This document shows positions 46,934 through 58,398 of a stretch of 64,000 bases of DNA, piece by piece. Origin of the DNA: Linnemannia hyalina (Eukaryota; Mortierellomycota; Mortierellomycetes; Mortierellales; Mortierellaceae); the NCBI GenBank assembly GCA_019671135.1, contig JAHRHY010000025.1:434001-498000 (forward strand), read 5' to 3'. Numbering within the stretch: the stretch's first letter is position 1; each line of letters begins with the position of its first letter. Made by a program: the position numbers and the translations under genes. The notes beneath the pieces are model-generated. The model was not told the origin of the DNA, made no database searches, and saw only the letters and a list, made by a program, of their open reading frames with translations.

Positions 46934-47007
46934 CCAGTTCATTCTCTGTCCAACATCAACCACATCTCCTTCTTTTCATCACAATAACAAGAAGCAAGAA
47001 GAACCAT
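46446..47007. other. Spacer with CA microsatellite
   Basis: Contains the 3' flank of the hydrolase gene and the leader of the next F-box gene. No gene seen. Confidence 0.4.
46885..46932. repeat. (CA)n microsatellite upstream of F-box gene
   Basis: About 48 bp of CA dinucleotides ending 75 bases before the F-box ATG, probably inside the promoter or 5' leader. Confidence 0.95.
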
Positions 47008-48669
47008 ATGGATCCGTTCATCAGTCTGTCCGCCGAAGTGCAAGAGATGATCATTTCACATCTATCCAAACACACCTATTTTGTCTGCTTGCAGGTCTGC
47101 CGTTCTTGGTATATTACATTCGCGCCCCTCATCTGGAAATCAATCGAGGCACTTGATCGGCCCACCTTCAACGCCGCACAACGGTTTTATCGACTCAAGC
47201 AGTCAATCAGAGCAGACGGCGGAGCGGCGATTCAGAAGTACGGTCATTTCATCAGGACGCTGGATACTCGTTACTTGAGTATTGTTCATTTGGTTGCCAA
47301 GAATGATCTTCCACAGGCTTGTGCTCATCTCAAGAAACTTGTTGTTCATTCCAGGGCTGATCCACGAGTTCCGCCGGCGTTCAGAGCCAGCGAGGCAGCC
47401 ACCGAGAAGACCTCTGTTCATGTCCAAAAGTCGGCGATCGCTGCATTGTTGCGATACAATCGTGACTTGAGAACGCTGTCGCTGCATCAAGAGGCCGGTC
47501 ACCCTGATGTGGGAAAGCACGGTAAGCCAGTGGAGCCGAGCTGGATGAGAGCATTGCCAGAGAGTCTTGAATCCTTCGTCCTCAACACTCCATGCTTTGA
47601 GAGCTACCAACCGCCCATTTCTGTGGCGCCTACGCATTCGCGTCTTCACCCCCCTCCAAGGACATTGATTCACCTCCAAAAGCTGATCATGAGAGGACCC
47701 TACATCAATGGGTGCATCCGACTTGATCTCCTCCGACGCTGTCCCAACCTGGAGGTTTTGAGTCTGTACATCTGTGAAAACCCACTCGACCTTTGTTCAG
47801 CAATCTCCGACGTGCTGTATAGCCACTGCCCAAACCTGACGGCGATGCTAGTAGAGGGCCAACCATCTGACAATAGCCTCTCGCTTCTCCTTAGATCAAG
47901 TGCTGCTGGTTGGAAGTCGTTCATGTTTGATGGCTCGTTGGGATTCTTTGGACCGCTATCCGCGAAAGCACTCCTGGACCATGCCGCGACCCTCGAGAAC
48001 GTCCGACTGGAGGGCTGTACCGCATTCACCAGCACCAATATACAGCAATTGCTGTGCTCTGCGCCCAAGTTGAGGCGCTTCCATGGAATCTTGATCAATC
48101 GATTGGACGAAAAGGATCTTGCCCTTGCAGCAGACGAGCTCATACTGTCCGAGTGGGTATGCACCGATCTCGAGTCGTTTGCCTGCAAGATCACTCGTGT
48201 CCCTCGACCAGATCTGAAGAAGAGAACAAACGGTCGACTGTTGACGAACACAATGCATACCATAGGCACCATCGAAGCCAGCTATCAATTGCAGCGTCGG
48301 GTTTATGAACAGCTGGGTCGACTGACGAAACTACGACACTTGGTCCTGGGGGGCGATATTGGTCTGAGTGGCGAAAAGAACGTCGAACTGGTGTTCAGGG
48401 AGAAGGCCAACGAAGGGGTGTATTTCACCCCGATGTACTGGCAGATTGGATACCAGTACGAATGTCTGTCGATGACACTCGAGAGTGGACTGGATCTGCT
48501 GAAGGGGTTGAAGGAGATGGGGGCGGTTGTTGTTGTTGGGATGGCGATGGGGTTGTCGAATCCAGCTGAGAAAGACTGGCAGAAGGAGCATTGGCCATTG
48601 CTTGAGACGGGCAAGTTGTTTGTCAATGGGTACTTTTCTGATCCCTTCTGGTCCTTGTTCCTGGAGTAG
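47008..48669 (+). CDS. F-box protein with leucine-rich segments, single exon
   Basis: Intronless 553-residue frame from ATG 47008 (context AACCATATGG). Residues 5-46 match an F-box (LSAEVQEMIISHLSKH, then LQVCRSWYITFAPLIWKSI), the Skp1-binding module of SCF ubiquitin ligases. The rest holds irregular leucine-rich segments (LQKLIMRGPYI, CPNLEVLSLYIC, LENVRLEGCTAF, APKLRRFHGILI, LTKLRHLVLGGD) expected to form a curved substrate-binding surface. It differs from the F-box gene at 37645 in length and sequence and is not a recent duplicate of it. Targets unknown. Confidence 0.85.
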   Translation: MDPFISLSAEVQEMIISHLSKHTYFVCLQVCRSWYITFAPLIWKSIEALDRPTFNAAQRFYRLKQSIRADGGAAIQKYGHFIRTLDTRYLSIVHLVAKNDLPQACAHLKKLVVHSRADPRVPPAFRASEAATEKTSVHVQKSAIAALLRYNRDLRTLSLHQEAGHPDVGKHGKPVEPSWMRALPESLESFVLNTPCFESYQPPISVAPTHSRLHPPPRTLIHLQKLIMRGPYINGCIRLDLLRRCPNLEVLSLYICENPLDLCSAISDVLYSHCPNLTAMLVEGQPSDNSLSLLLRSSAAGWKSFMFDGSLGFFGPLSAKALLDHAATLENVRLEGCTAFTSTNIQQLLCSAPKLRRFHGILINRLDEKDLALAADELILSEWVCTDLESFACKITRVPRPDLKKRTNGRLLTNTMHTIGTIEASYQLQRRVYEQLGRLTKLRHLVLGGDIGLSGEKNVELVFREKANEGVYFTPMYWQIGYQYECLSMTLESGLDLLKGLKEMGAVVVVGMAMGLSNPAEKDWQKEHWPLLETGKLFVNGYFSDPFWSLFLE

Positions 48670-49597
48670 GGTTTGAGATAGGACCGCTGGTAATAGAACA
48701 AGCCACACATTCCTTGCACATCCATATTTCAGCACGGTTTTTTTTTTTTAGGTTTTTGTTCTTCCAACCCTTTCACACTCCACCTTCCCCTCCCGTTCCC
48801 ACGATACCCTTGCTTCTCCGACCACACCCTTCCTGACCCGCCCTTCATTTTGGAACACACAAACAAGGTCATCCCCACCCACCTTCCCTTTCACTTCCTC
48901 GACATACCTGCCACCCTCGTCTCCATAGAAAATAAAGACGACTCTCCTTCAACGTGTTTTGATTGTTAATTCGTTGTCTATCTCGGTAACTGAATTCTAA
49001 AATTCCTCCCTACACTTTTACTCCCTTCACATCCTACGCCACCCAAAAACACACACAAATAACCCCCCGGGTCAACTACCCAGCCTGCTAAGTGCGGTCG
49101 ATGCAAGCAGGTAGGGCTGATTCTGATTCCAAAAGGGGGAAGATTAAAACACGACGCCCACTTTATATAGCCTGGCCTATATCTCAATGCTGTCGGTTAT
49201 TCACTCTAGCGTCTGACATCTCCTTCCTACCACTCTTCTTCCCTCTTTATCCCTTTTCTTCTTCACGGGGGGGGGGTTTCAAACTCAATCGATGCGTGTG
49301 TTTTGCGGTTGGTGGCGTGTTTTATTTGGTTCTCAATGTGTGCAGGTGCGGTGTGCAGGAACAACCGAAATAAAATATCATCGAGAGCGCCAGCAGTAGT
49401 ATTATCGGCCAGAGGGAGCAGATGGAATTGAAATATCGCGTTGAACGGACGAGCGTCCTTCAAGGTGTTTTGCAGTCAAATTTTATAATCCCACAGAATA
49501 TGAAAACGAGAATGTGTAATGTAACATTTTTACAGATAGTAACTTTTGCGCGGAATAAGTTAATAATTGAGGTGATCCACCCCTTCATTGTTGTTTT
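48670..49597. other. Convergent spacer between F-box gene and Zuotin gene
   Basis: 3' flanks of two convergent genes. C/T-rich on the plus strand around 48770-48960, with a G-run at 49265-49274. No gene or RNA recognised. Confidence 0.45.
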
Positions 49598-52500
49598 TTA
49601 TTTGCTCGCTGCTGCAGCGGCTTTCTGGGCCTTGACTTGTTCTTGCAAATACTATAAAACGTTCGAAACAAGAAAAAGAGTAACATTGTACGTTGTTAGG
49701 AACAACACTTTTTTTTTTTTTTTTCCCTTTCAAAAACACAGTTAACGACAACATGCTGACAAAAATGCATGAGGTGATCAACACTTACTTTAACGCGCAG
49801 TTTGCACTCCTTCTTGGTTCTTCCAGGAACGGACTCGGCAATCTTGTCCCATCGATCGCCTTCACCTTGCCATGAGGGCGGGTAAGCCTTCATACCTGCT
49901 TCCAGAAGCTTCTGCTCGGCGGCTGTCCACAGTGAAGCCGGAGGCGCAACCGCAGCTGCAGCAGTTGGAGAGGTGAGGGCAGCCAATGCGGCGGTCTTTG
50001 CTCCTGCGCCGCTTGATGCCGTTGTTGATGTGGCGACAGGTGTTACTGCTGCTGGTGTTGGTGCTGGGGTGGGGGTGGCGGTCACGGGTGCAATAGGTGT
50101 TGCTGCCTTGGGTGCTGGTGAGGCATTAGCCTTTGCAGGGGTGGCTCCAGCAGCAGCGCCCTTCTTCTTTGTCTTCTTTGCCGAAGCAGCATCGCCCGCT
50201 TCCGCAACAACGGGAGGGACCTCACCTTCAATATCATACCTCACTGTAGGCAAGTCGGCAATATCATAGGTCTTCTTCTGGAACTGCAACTGTCGCACCG
50301 TCGCCTCCTGATGCGAACCCTTCTGGACAGCCTTAGATTTTTTGATCACATCTTCTGGGTCGCGTTGGGGGAGTCCTGTGTGGAGGGCGACATATGCGGC
50401 GATGGTCTCCCACCGGTCGCTGACGCCTCCGGGGAACTTGTTGGCGGCTTTGATGAGGAGGGCTACTTCTTCGACGGACCACTCTTTTGTTGGGGTGTTG
50501 GTGGAGGATGTAGTTATGGTTGCTGCTGGGGTAATGGTGGTTGTAGTCGTGGTAGTCTCACTAATCTTTTTCGTCACACCATCTACGCAATTCAACATAC
50601 AGACAAAAATGCGGTTATGAATATCAAAATTCTGCACCAATTTGAACATCCCTGCGACCCTATACCGTACATCTCCAGGTAAAAACGAAAAGACTTACCA
50701 GCACCGAATTGAGTAAGGCTCTCAGGGTTGGCCAACCCATCCCGAACGAGTTTCTGTGCCTCGGTTTCAAGGATCTTTTGTTTGTCCTGGTTGCTGGTCT
50801 TGGCAACACTCAGTCCTGCAACAACTCTTTCCAAATCTTCAAGGGTCAACTTGTCCAGCATCGTCTCCAGCTCCGAGAGGTATATCTCTAATGTTGAAGG
50901 CGAAATGTGTTTTCCCTTGGTATATCCGTAGTTGGCGTCCTAATGTCACACAAACCAAGTACAATATTAGTTCATGTTACGACAAGGTACACACCAACAA
51001 AAATAACATCGATCATTCAAAAAGCAGCACCGCCAATTCTCCCTGAAAACACAGGGAAACGTTACCTTCATAAGGGTTTTGATGTTCTTCTTCTCCTTAC
51101 GGATAGACTTCTTCTTGACCTCTTTCTCCTTCTTTTCCTCCTCCTTCTTGAGTCGCTCACTGCTCATCTTCTCCTCTTCCAGTTCCTTGGCCAACGCAGC
51201 CTCCCGTTCTGCATCCCGCTTAGCCTTCTTGCTCTGCTCCAGACGCTCCTTCTTCTTAGCGTCCTTCGCTTCTTTTTCTTGCTCCTTGAATGCGGCCATG
51301 CGTGGGTCGAGGGAAAAGGCAGTGTCGACCAACTTCCTGAGACGTGCTCCGTCCTCCTTCTTCAGCTTTGCGCGTTCTGCCTTGTTCTTCTTTTCAATGT
51401 AGCGTTTGTCGTCACGGCTATTCCATTGCAAATGATAAAGCAGATATATGTTAGTAAATATTAATATTCTTCCGCCAGAAACCCAAGCTGTCTGCGTCAA
51501 TCCCTCCAGAGTAGACTTACTTTTCAGCGCCTTCACCTTCTTCCTTATCAAGGTACTCAAACGACCTCCAACTCTCAAACCCATACCAGAACCCATAAAA
51601 CGCCTCCACCTCCTCCTTTGTCGACTCCATCGTTCCAATCGTTGGAATTTCCTTCAAATCCTTGACCGAGAACCTTGCCTCGCGTTCAAAGACCGGCCTC
51701 CAGGCTTCAATAAACGGCAAATCGGCACCATCCTTGAGGGCGTTATAGGATTCTTCGGGGATGGGATCGACAGAGTCGTATTGGCGACGCTTGATGGGAT
51801 CGGAGAGGACCTCGTAGGCCTTTTGGATGCATTTGAAGAATGCATCGTCGTGGGTTGCGTTACTGCCTGTTGCGGCGGATTTCTTGTCCGGGTGGTGGAC
51901 CAGCACCTTGGTGCGATCTGAGATGGGGATTTGTAAGAAAATCATTTGTTAAGGAGGCGGACAAAACGCTTCAGTTGATGAGACACGAAAAATAGGGACT
52001 AAAAATGACATAAGAAAAATTCGATGGAGTCGAAATCAAAGAAAAAAGAAGAGAGAGGACTTACGCGCTTTCTTGATCATGCTGCGGCTAGCCCTCCAGC
52101 GAGCAGTGCCCAAACCCAGGAGCCGATAATGATCCTGGGCCTTCCAGTCCTTGGCATCCCGTCTCAGATCATCCTTATGGTCAACCTCAATCTCATGCTC
52201 GTCCGCCGTCTCTGCATCCTCGAGCAATTTGGCAGCAGCGGCGGCTTCAGCTTCAGATTGGGCAACATGCCTATCGTCCTCGGAGAATGTTCTGTTGAAG
52301 AGCTTGCGGCGGGCGTGGGCCAGGTACATTGGGCCAACGGGTTCAACCTTTTCCATTACGGGTTCTAGTTACAACAACGAGGAGGGTTAGTTGGGTTTAA
52401 GCTGGTATTTGCAACAATACGGAAAGACAACGTTCACACGAGGTTCAAGGTGTGTTGTGTGTGACGCCGTACTTGTGATAGAGCCGTGCTGGACAGAGTC

Positions 52501-52599
52501 CTTGGACGAGTCCCAGTCTGCTGGGGGAGGGCCCAGGAGGAGCGAGCCCAAGGTCATGGACTCAAGAGAATCTTTGTTTGCCGAGGTTGAGTTTCCCAT
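49598..52599 (-). CDS. Zuotin/ZRF1-type J-domain cochaperone with two SANT domains
   Basis: Homologue of Zuotin (MPP11/DNAJC2), the Hsp40 subunit of the ribosome-associated complex that stimulates Hsp70 at the tunnel exit. Exons 52599-52473, 52364-52065, 51917-51521, 51417-51066, 50939-50699, 50582-49789 and 49651-49598 join in frame to 754 residues. The J domain spans about residues 105-185 with DHYRLLGLG, KAHRTKVLVHHPDKK (HPD at 151-153) and YEVLSDPIKRRQYDS. The Zuotin homology region (FYGFWYGFESWRSFEY, NRDDKRYIEKKNKAER) follows, then a highly charged ribosome-binding helix rich in Lys and Glu. A helical segment and two SANT/Myb domains (about 505-560 and 689-737, each with spaced tryptophans) follow, separated by an Ala/Pro/Thr linker. 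Yeast Zuo1 lacks SANT domains, so the layout is animal/plant-like. A nuclear role is possible but inferred. Confidence 0.92.
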
Positions 52600-52922
52600 G
52601 TGTCTTTGACTGGAGTGAGTGGAGATGGAGAAAGAGGAAGAGAAAAGAGATGTGTGATTCAGTCCTGTTTCTTTTTTTTATGTCTCTCTGGAGCAACAGT
52701 AGCAGTGTTGAAAGAGAGAGTCACGGTACACACGACAATGGGCTGGCTGCTGCAGCAACTTTAATTTGACATTTTTTTTTTTCTCACAACAACCACATAA
52801 GTTGCAAACTCATACAGAACGGCCAGGCAGGACAAGACACGGACGCAGAGGAAAGTTCCCCTCCTCCAACAACAAACAACCCCCTCCTCCCTCTCTCACC
52901 CTCCCTCGCCTTTCAGTTCGCC
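52600..52922. promoter_or_regulatory. Divergent promoter of Zuotin and AT-hook genes
   Basis: Only 323 bases separate the two start codons, so both promoters must share this stretch. It contains T- and A-runs in the middle and a C/T-rich tract (52857-52915) before the AT-hook ATG. No specific factor site can be claimed. Confidence 0.6.
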
Positions 52923-55900
52923 ATGACTACCTCCACTGAGCGACGCCCATCGCGTCTCGCAAAACTCAATGCCGGCGACAAGATCAAGGATCAAATGGAC
53001 CACCTCCTCTACCTCGCCAGCGGGAGAGCCTACCTCGACGACGAAGACGACAACAACAATGATAACGACAACAACAACATCAACAGCAACGAGAAAGAAA
53101 CTATTGCTCGACCTGCTGCGCAGTGGAAACGGAGGCCTGCCGAAGGTCCGAGCGATACCGAGCGCGCCACTGCCACTCAGGATACAACCTCAACCTCAGC
53201 CGCCACTGGTACCGACGTGTCCAAGAAGGCTCGGAGTCGATCGAAAAGGCAAAAGACAGATGAAGGCGACGGCGGTGGCGAGGCGGTTGGTAAAGAGTCT
53301 TTAGGTCTGGTAGAAGTGGCGGTCAAGCGGAAGCCTGGGCGGCCCAAGAAGCAGCAGTCTGGTGATCTTGACACATCTGATCAGGTGGAGCCATCAACAC
53401 TAACGACGGAAGTCGAGAAGAAGCGCGGAAGGCCCAAGAAGCAAAAAGCTGGCGACGGTGACAGTGATGCTACAGCAGATCAGGACGAGTCTTCCATACC
53501 AGCAGCGGAGATCAAGAGGAAGCTTGGGCGACTCAAGAAGCAAGAAGCTGGCGACGTTGACGGTGACGCTACAGCGAATCAGGACGAGTCTTCTATACCA
53601 GCAGCGGAGACCAACAAGAAGCTTGGGCGACCCAAGAAACAGAAGGCGGATGATGGCGTCAAAGGCAAGGTGGGCGATGTAGAGTCATCGATGCCGGCGG
53701 AGGCGACCAGGAAGAAACCCGGACGACCAAAGAAACAAAACACAGTTGAGGCAGAGGACGGAGTCGATCACACAGAGCCATCAGTACCGACGGAGGAGCC
53801 CAAGAAGAAACTCGGACGACCAAAGAAACAAAACACAGTTGAGGCAGAAAATGGAATCGATAACACAGAGCCATCAGCACCGACGGAGGAGCCCAAGAAG
53901 AAACTCGGACGACCCAAGAAACAAAACATAGTTGAGGCAGAAAATGGAACCGATAACACAGAGCCATCAGTACCGACGGAGGAACCCAAGAAGAAACTCG
54001 GGCGTCTTAAGAGGCAGAGGACGGATGACGACAAGGAAGGTGAGGCCGAGCACCCAGAGTCAACGATACCAACAGACAAGGTCAAGAAGAAACAGGGACG
54101 GCCCAAGAAACAAACGACATCCCAAGGTGATGGCGGAATTGAGCACGACGAGTTACCAGCGGAGGAACCAAAGACAAAAACTGGACAGCCCATGAGACAA
54201 AGGACGGATCAGGAGATTATGAACCAAGTCGAAGCTTTGATGTCGGCGGAACCCAAGAGACGGCAAGGACGGCCCAAGAAGGAGACAGGAGATGTGTCTG
54301 AAAGTGACGACGAAGAGTCATTGACGTCAAGGAGAGAGGCCAAGACACGAGAAGGGCGGACCGGGGATCGACTACAGCAGTGGACAATCGGCGACATCCA
54401 AGAAAACTCTTCAGACTACAGACAAGATCTTACGTCAAAGAGCGATCCAGATAGTGATAAGGACGGGAGCAACTACTTGGACGACTCGGACGACTCGGAC
54501 GACTCGGGTGTTCAAAGTAAAAGAAAAACTCCGACTGGGAAAGAGACGGAAATGGATAGGGTGGCACGTGTTCCAGAACGAGAACGGGGGAGACAGGAAA
54601 AACTGGATGGAAAGGAAGCCAGATCTAAGGCGAAGAAGGAGCTGAAGGCCAAGAACCGGAAGAGGGTCAGGCAATCGTTCCTGGCGATTCCTGTCAGCGT
54701 CCAACTGGCGCATGCTGCTGAAAATATGGCCATTCAGGACAATCAGCAACAGCCGACGGAAACCCTGGAGTACCCGGCCTTGGACCGTCACAACCACAGC
54801 CTCATTTATCAAGTTCTCAAACCCGAGCAGACAGGATTGTCTTACCGATGGCCCGTTCGAGAGGAACTCTTACATTCGTAAGTTGCGCGCTCACTTTTTG
54901 TAATTGCACTATGATTTGTTATGTAATGAATGAGATGTACTCAGCCAGGTGTACTGTACGCTTATAATTTTGCTCAAACATAATTATTCTTTCACTAATT
55001 TCTTATGAATGAACTGGTATATTGCTCATATAGCATCCCTAAATCATCTTTTGCAAGTGCGACGGACGAACTCGACGATATCGAAAAACACGGCCTGGGG
55101 TTTGTGGAGGAGCTCACGGGCGTTCCCAAGAACGAGGAAGACTACAGCGGGACCGACGCAGAGAACGACAACGCTGGATCTAACGAGGATGTCCAGGAGA
55201 CAGGTGATGAGGAAGATTCTGAGGGGGAAGACGATGGTGATCAATCGGCGGAGGAGTCAGCAAAGGAGAAAGCATTGAGACGGAGACGTGAGCTCTATGC
55301 TACGCGCGCGCGTAAAAACGCACTGGAAGGCCTTTTGGATCGAGAGGAGCCAGCGGCAAGAGATCGAGGCAAGCGACATGAGGATGAGCGATTTGCTAAT
55401 GCTCGTCTGGAGGCGGTGCAGGCATTGTTCGACGGGGAAATTGCCCGTTTCGCTCAGGTCCAGTACCGGAAAGGAGTCCAGGAGCGAGTCCATGACCTGG
55501 AGCAGTTCCAAAAGTCGACCCTTTCAGAATCCTATCATCAGGCCGTCCGTGCGCCCATTGGGTCTGAGCTTTCTGGATTTGACCAAGAGGACGACTTGAC
55601 GCGGCTCCAACAGCGGGCGATTGCGTTTTCAGCCGAGGATGCTGTGCGAAAGTCGTTGGATCGGATGGCATATGTGGTGCGACAGGGCTCGTTGCTGCGG
55701 ATGCCAGCGAAGCCCAGAATCGAAAAAGCAGTGTTCAGGAACAAGTATGAACGTGGATGGGACACCGTCATGACCTCTGCAGCATTGGCCGGTATCGACG
55801 ACAGGTTCGTGCCATGTCTCTTTGTTTTGTTCTAATGTGTTTGTGCTGGGATCTTGACTAACCACGTGTTATATATTTGATCTTTCCCATTTTTTGCACT

Positions 55901-56469
55901 AATGATTGTATCTCCCGTGTGTCACCAATTCCCGCGGAACATCAAAAAATGTGCTACGATGACACAGGATCTTGAAGAAGGTGTCAATGCGGATGCAGAA
56001 CCTGTTGAGCAAGTCCAAGAACATCCATCATTACGAGGTTGCCTCTGAGGGGAAGTGGATGACTGTCGAGGATGCAATCGACAGAGCCAAGGACCCGTCA
56101 AGTGTCCCTCCCCAAGAGAAAGCGCATTTTGTGGACCCCATGGACCCTGCCTTTGATCCAAGAGTGTTGGCGCTTAATGCAAAGCATCGTCGTCACAAGG
56201 AGAAACATGCCCCAGTTGCAGCAGCTGTCAAGCAGCAACTGGGGAAGGGTTCAGTGATGATCTCAACAACAACAAGGTCGGGGCCATTGTCACCAGTGTT
56301 GTCAGTGTCGTCAGGATCAAGCGCAGGGTCAAGGTCAGGGTCAAGGTCAGAGTCATGGGCAAGTTCCAATTTGGGAGGAACTGCAAGTGAGAGTGGCAGT
56401 GGCAGTGAGAGCGAGAGTGAATCATCTCATAACAGCAGTGACGACGACGATGCTGACGGGAGCGGTTGA
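52923..56469 (+). CDS. AT-hook-repeat nuclear protein
   Basis: Exons 52923-54877, 55034-55804 and 55968-56469 join in frame to 1075 residues. After a short basic start (ERRPSRLAKLN) and an Asn/Asp-rich stretch come eleven AT-hook-like units at about residues 138-450. Eight retain the GRPKK core, and three vary (GRLKK, GRLKR, GQPMR). AT-hooks bind the minor groove of AT-rich DNA, so a chromatin or transcription role is likely. The central units repeat with a 31-residue period and are nearly identical. The C-terminal half has acidic patches, a charged helical region (ALRRRRELYATRARKN) and a conserved-looking block (RGWDTVMTSAALAGIDDRIL, then KKVSMRMQNLLSKSK), followed by a Ser-rich acidic tail. 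I do not recognise that block. Similarity to the SAS4-type silencing family is conceivable but unproven. Confidence 0.8.
53330..54290 (+). repeat. Coding minisatellite encoding AT-hook units
   Basis: Tandem units of roughly 90-110 bp each encode one AT-hook. Units between about 53700 and 54010 have an exact 93-bp period and differ at few positions, while outer units are diverged in length and sequence. This indicates recent expansion in the centre of the array. Confidence 0.85.
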
Positions 56470-58398
56470 AAATAAAACGCGTGCATGTGCAACGTGCGCC
56501 TCTGTTTTTCCCAGTTCGTGTTATTAAAGTTGATTACTGTTTATCCCGTTTGAGTGAAATAAAACTCTTTTTCCGTTCGACCTGTTGGTCCGTCCCCACA
56601 TACGCATCTTCATCTTAATCACAGCCAGCTAACGGAATGGGAAGAAGTCGAAAGGGGAGGAATGGCGTGGATGAGATCTTTGTCCCGCGGGTGAATTCCG
56701 CTCGTTTTCCTTCTCTTGTGTTCTTTTCACTTGCATCAAAAAAAACAGCAACAACAAACAATAATTGCAAACAACAAGAACACAGCTGGCGATGTTATGA
56801 CTCTGCGCGAGTCAGTCGAACAGGACCCCCAATCGAAGACAGCAGGAGCCACCACAATAATAACAAGGAGGAAGATCTGTTTCGTGTTTTTGTAAACATG
56901 GACAATTGAAGATCTGGGGAGGCCAAGCTGTCTGTATGTGTTATTTCTTGTACACCCATGAAAATAATTAGCCGAGGCATTTATTTCATAACAAGTAAGT
57001 GGGGGGGGTGGAGGGAGTTGCCTGTTGTCTGGTTTGTCGACTTTAGGGTTTTATGGGCTATGATGAAGTGCTCATGCTCATGCTCATGCTCATTCTTGGC
57101 GACTTGGTAGCTGGTGTGTGCTAATAAGCAGGCATGTTAGGGTGGTTATCGCTATTTTTTGTTGGATTATGTTACCAGACAGGTAGTCGATATGCGAACT
57201 ATCCGAGGAAGTGGCCAGGGAGAGGTGCATGAGTGTGAGTGAGTAAGGGTAAGGGAGGAAGAGAGGAAATAGAAAGGGAAAAAAAGGGTGAGGCAGAAAA
57301 GCAAAAGCAGAAGGAGACCAAAAAAAAAAGGTACGGTGAGAGCAAGGAGGTGTTGTGTTTGAGAGTGAAGAAGGTAAAAAGCGAAACGGATACAGTATTT
57401 GGCTGATATGACGAGTACTGTACATGGAACTGGTTGATGATCGATTCAGAGAGAAGGGAGTCCCGGTACATTTCTGATGGATATGTTTGATAATAGGGTT
57501 CTAGAAGGAAGTGTTCAATGATCCCTGGTCCATGATCCATGTCGTCCATGTCCATCCTACCCCTATTATTGCACCTGTGCCCCCCTCCCTCTCCCCGCCC
57601 CTTGCCTGTTGGCATGTGTGAGCGGATAGCAAGAGGACAAGAGCGCTCTTTACTCTTTACTCTTTACTCTTTACTCTTAACTCTAGCCGTCTCTTTTATC
57701 CTATCCATACACCACCGCCCAGTTCCCCTCCTTGCTCCTCTACTTTCCTCTTCTTTCATACCTCCCCTCCTTTCTTTCCTTTCCTTCCCTTCCCTTCTCA
57801 CCTTCTCACCACTCACCCTTGCATACATACCCCTTCCTCACTCCTATATCCATCATTAATCCCGTCCCTTACTCCCTTCTCCCCTCTCACCCTTCTTCTT
57901 CTTTTCCTTCTCTTCTCCTTCCTTTACTCATCCCTCCTGTCACTCCTGTCACTCCTCCGTCTTTTCTCCTCTGGTCCATGCTTCCACCCTCCGCCATCAC
58001 CACCAGCACTGTAAATATTAATCGCTTCACTGCTCCCCATTCACCTCCTCCGTTGTTGTTTGCCGCCTGCTGCTGCTGCTGCTGCTGTATGCACAATCAT
58101 ATTTGCCTTTCGCTTCTGACGCATATACCTTCTCTCTCCTTCCCCTCCTCCCTTCTCTCTCGCTGCCTTGTTGCTGCAACTCCTCCTCCTTTACTTCTTT
58201 CTTTGCTTCCTTGTTTCCTTGTTTCTTCTTCCTCTTCTATCCCCTATCCGTCACTTGGCTCTCTCTCTCACACTCTTCCTCCAATTGACACCCTACGCAC
58301 ACATACACTCACGGTCAACGACAACAGATACCCTGCCCGCCACCAATTTGAATTGTTGTTCGCCATAGATATCCTCCCTGCCACCGTTGTCCCCAGCT
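56470..58398. other. Spacer with simple repeats and long pyrimidine-rich leader
   Basis: AATAAA-like sequences near 56470-56565 suggest 3' ends of the AT-hook gene. CTCATG repeats lie at 57071-57093 and TCTTTAC repeats at about 57646-57680. From 57580 to 58390 the plus strand is strongly C/T-rich, as in long fungal 5' leaders, ahead of the LRR gene. ORFs in it are low-complexity by-products. Confidence 0.45.

Noticed and set aside
53659..54193. Repetitive antisense ORFs opposite the AT-hook array
   Set aside because: Shadow frames of the minisatellite; the plus frame encodes the AT-hooks.
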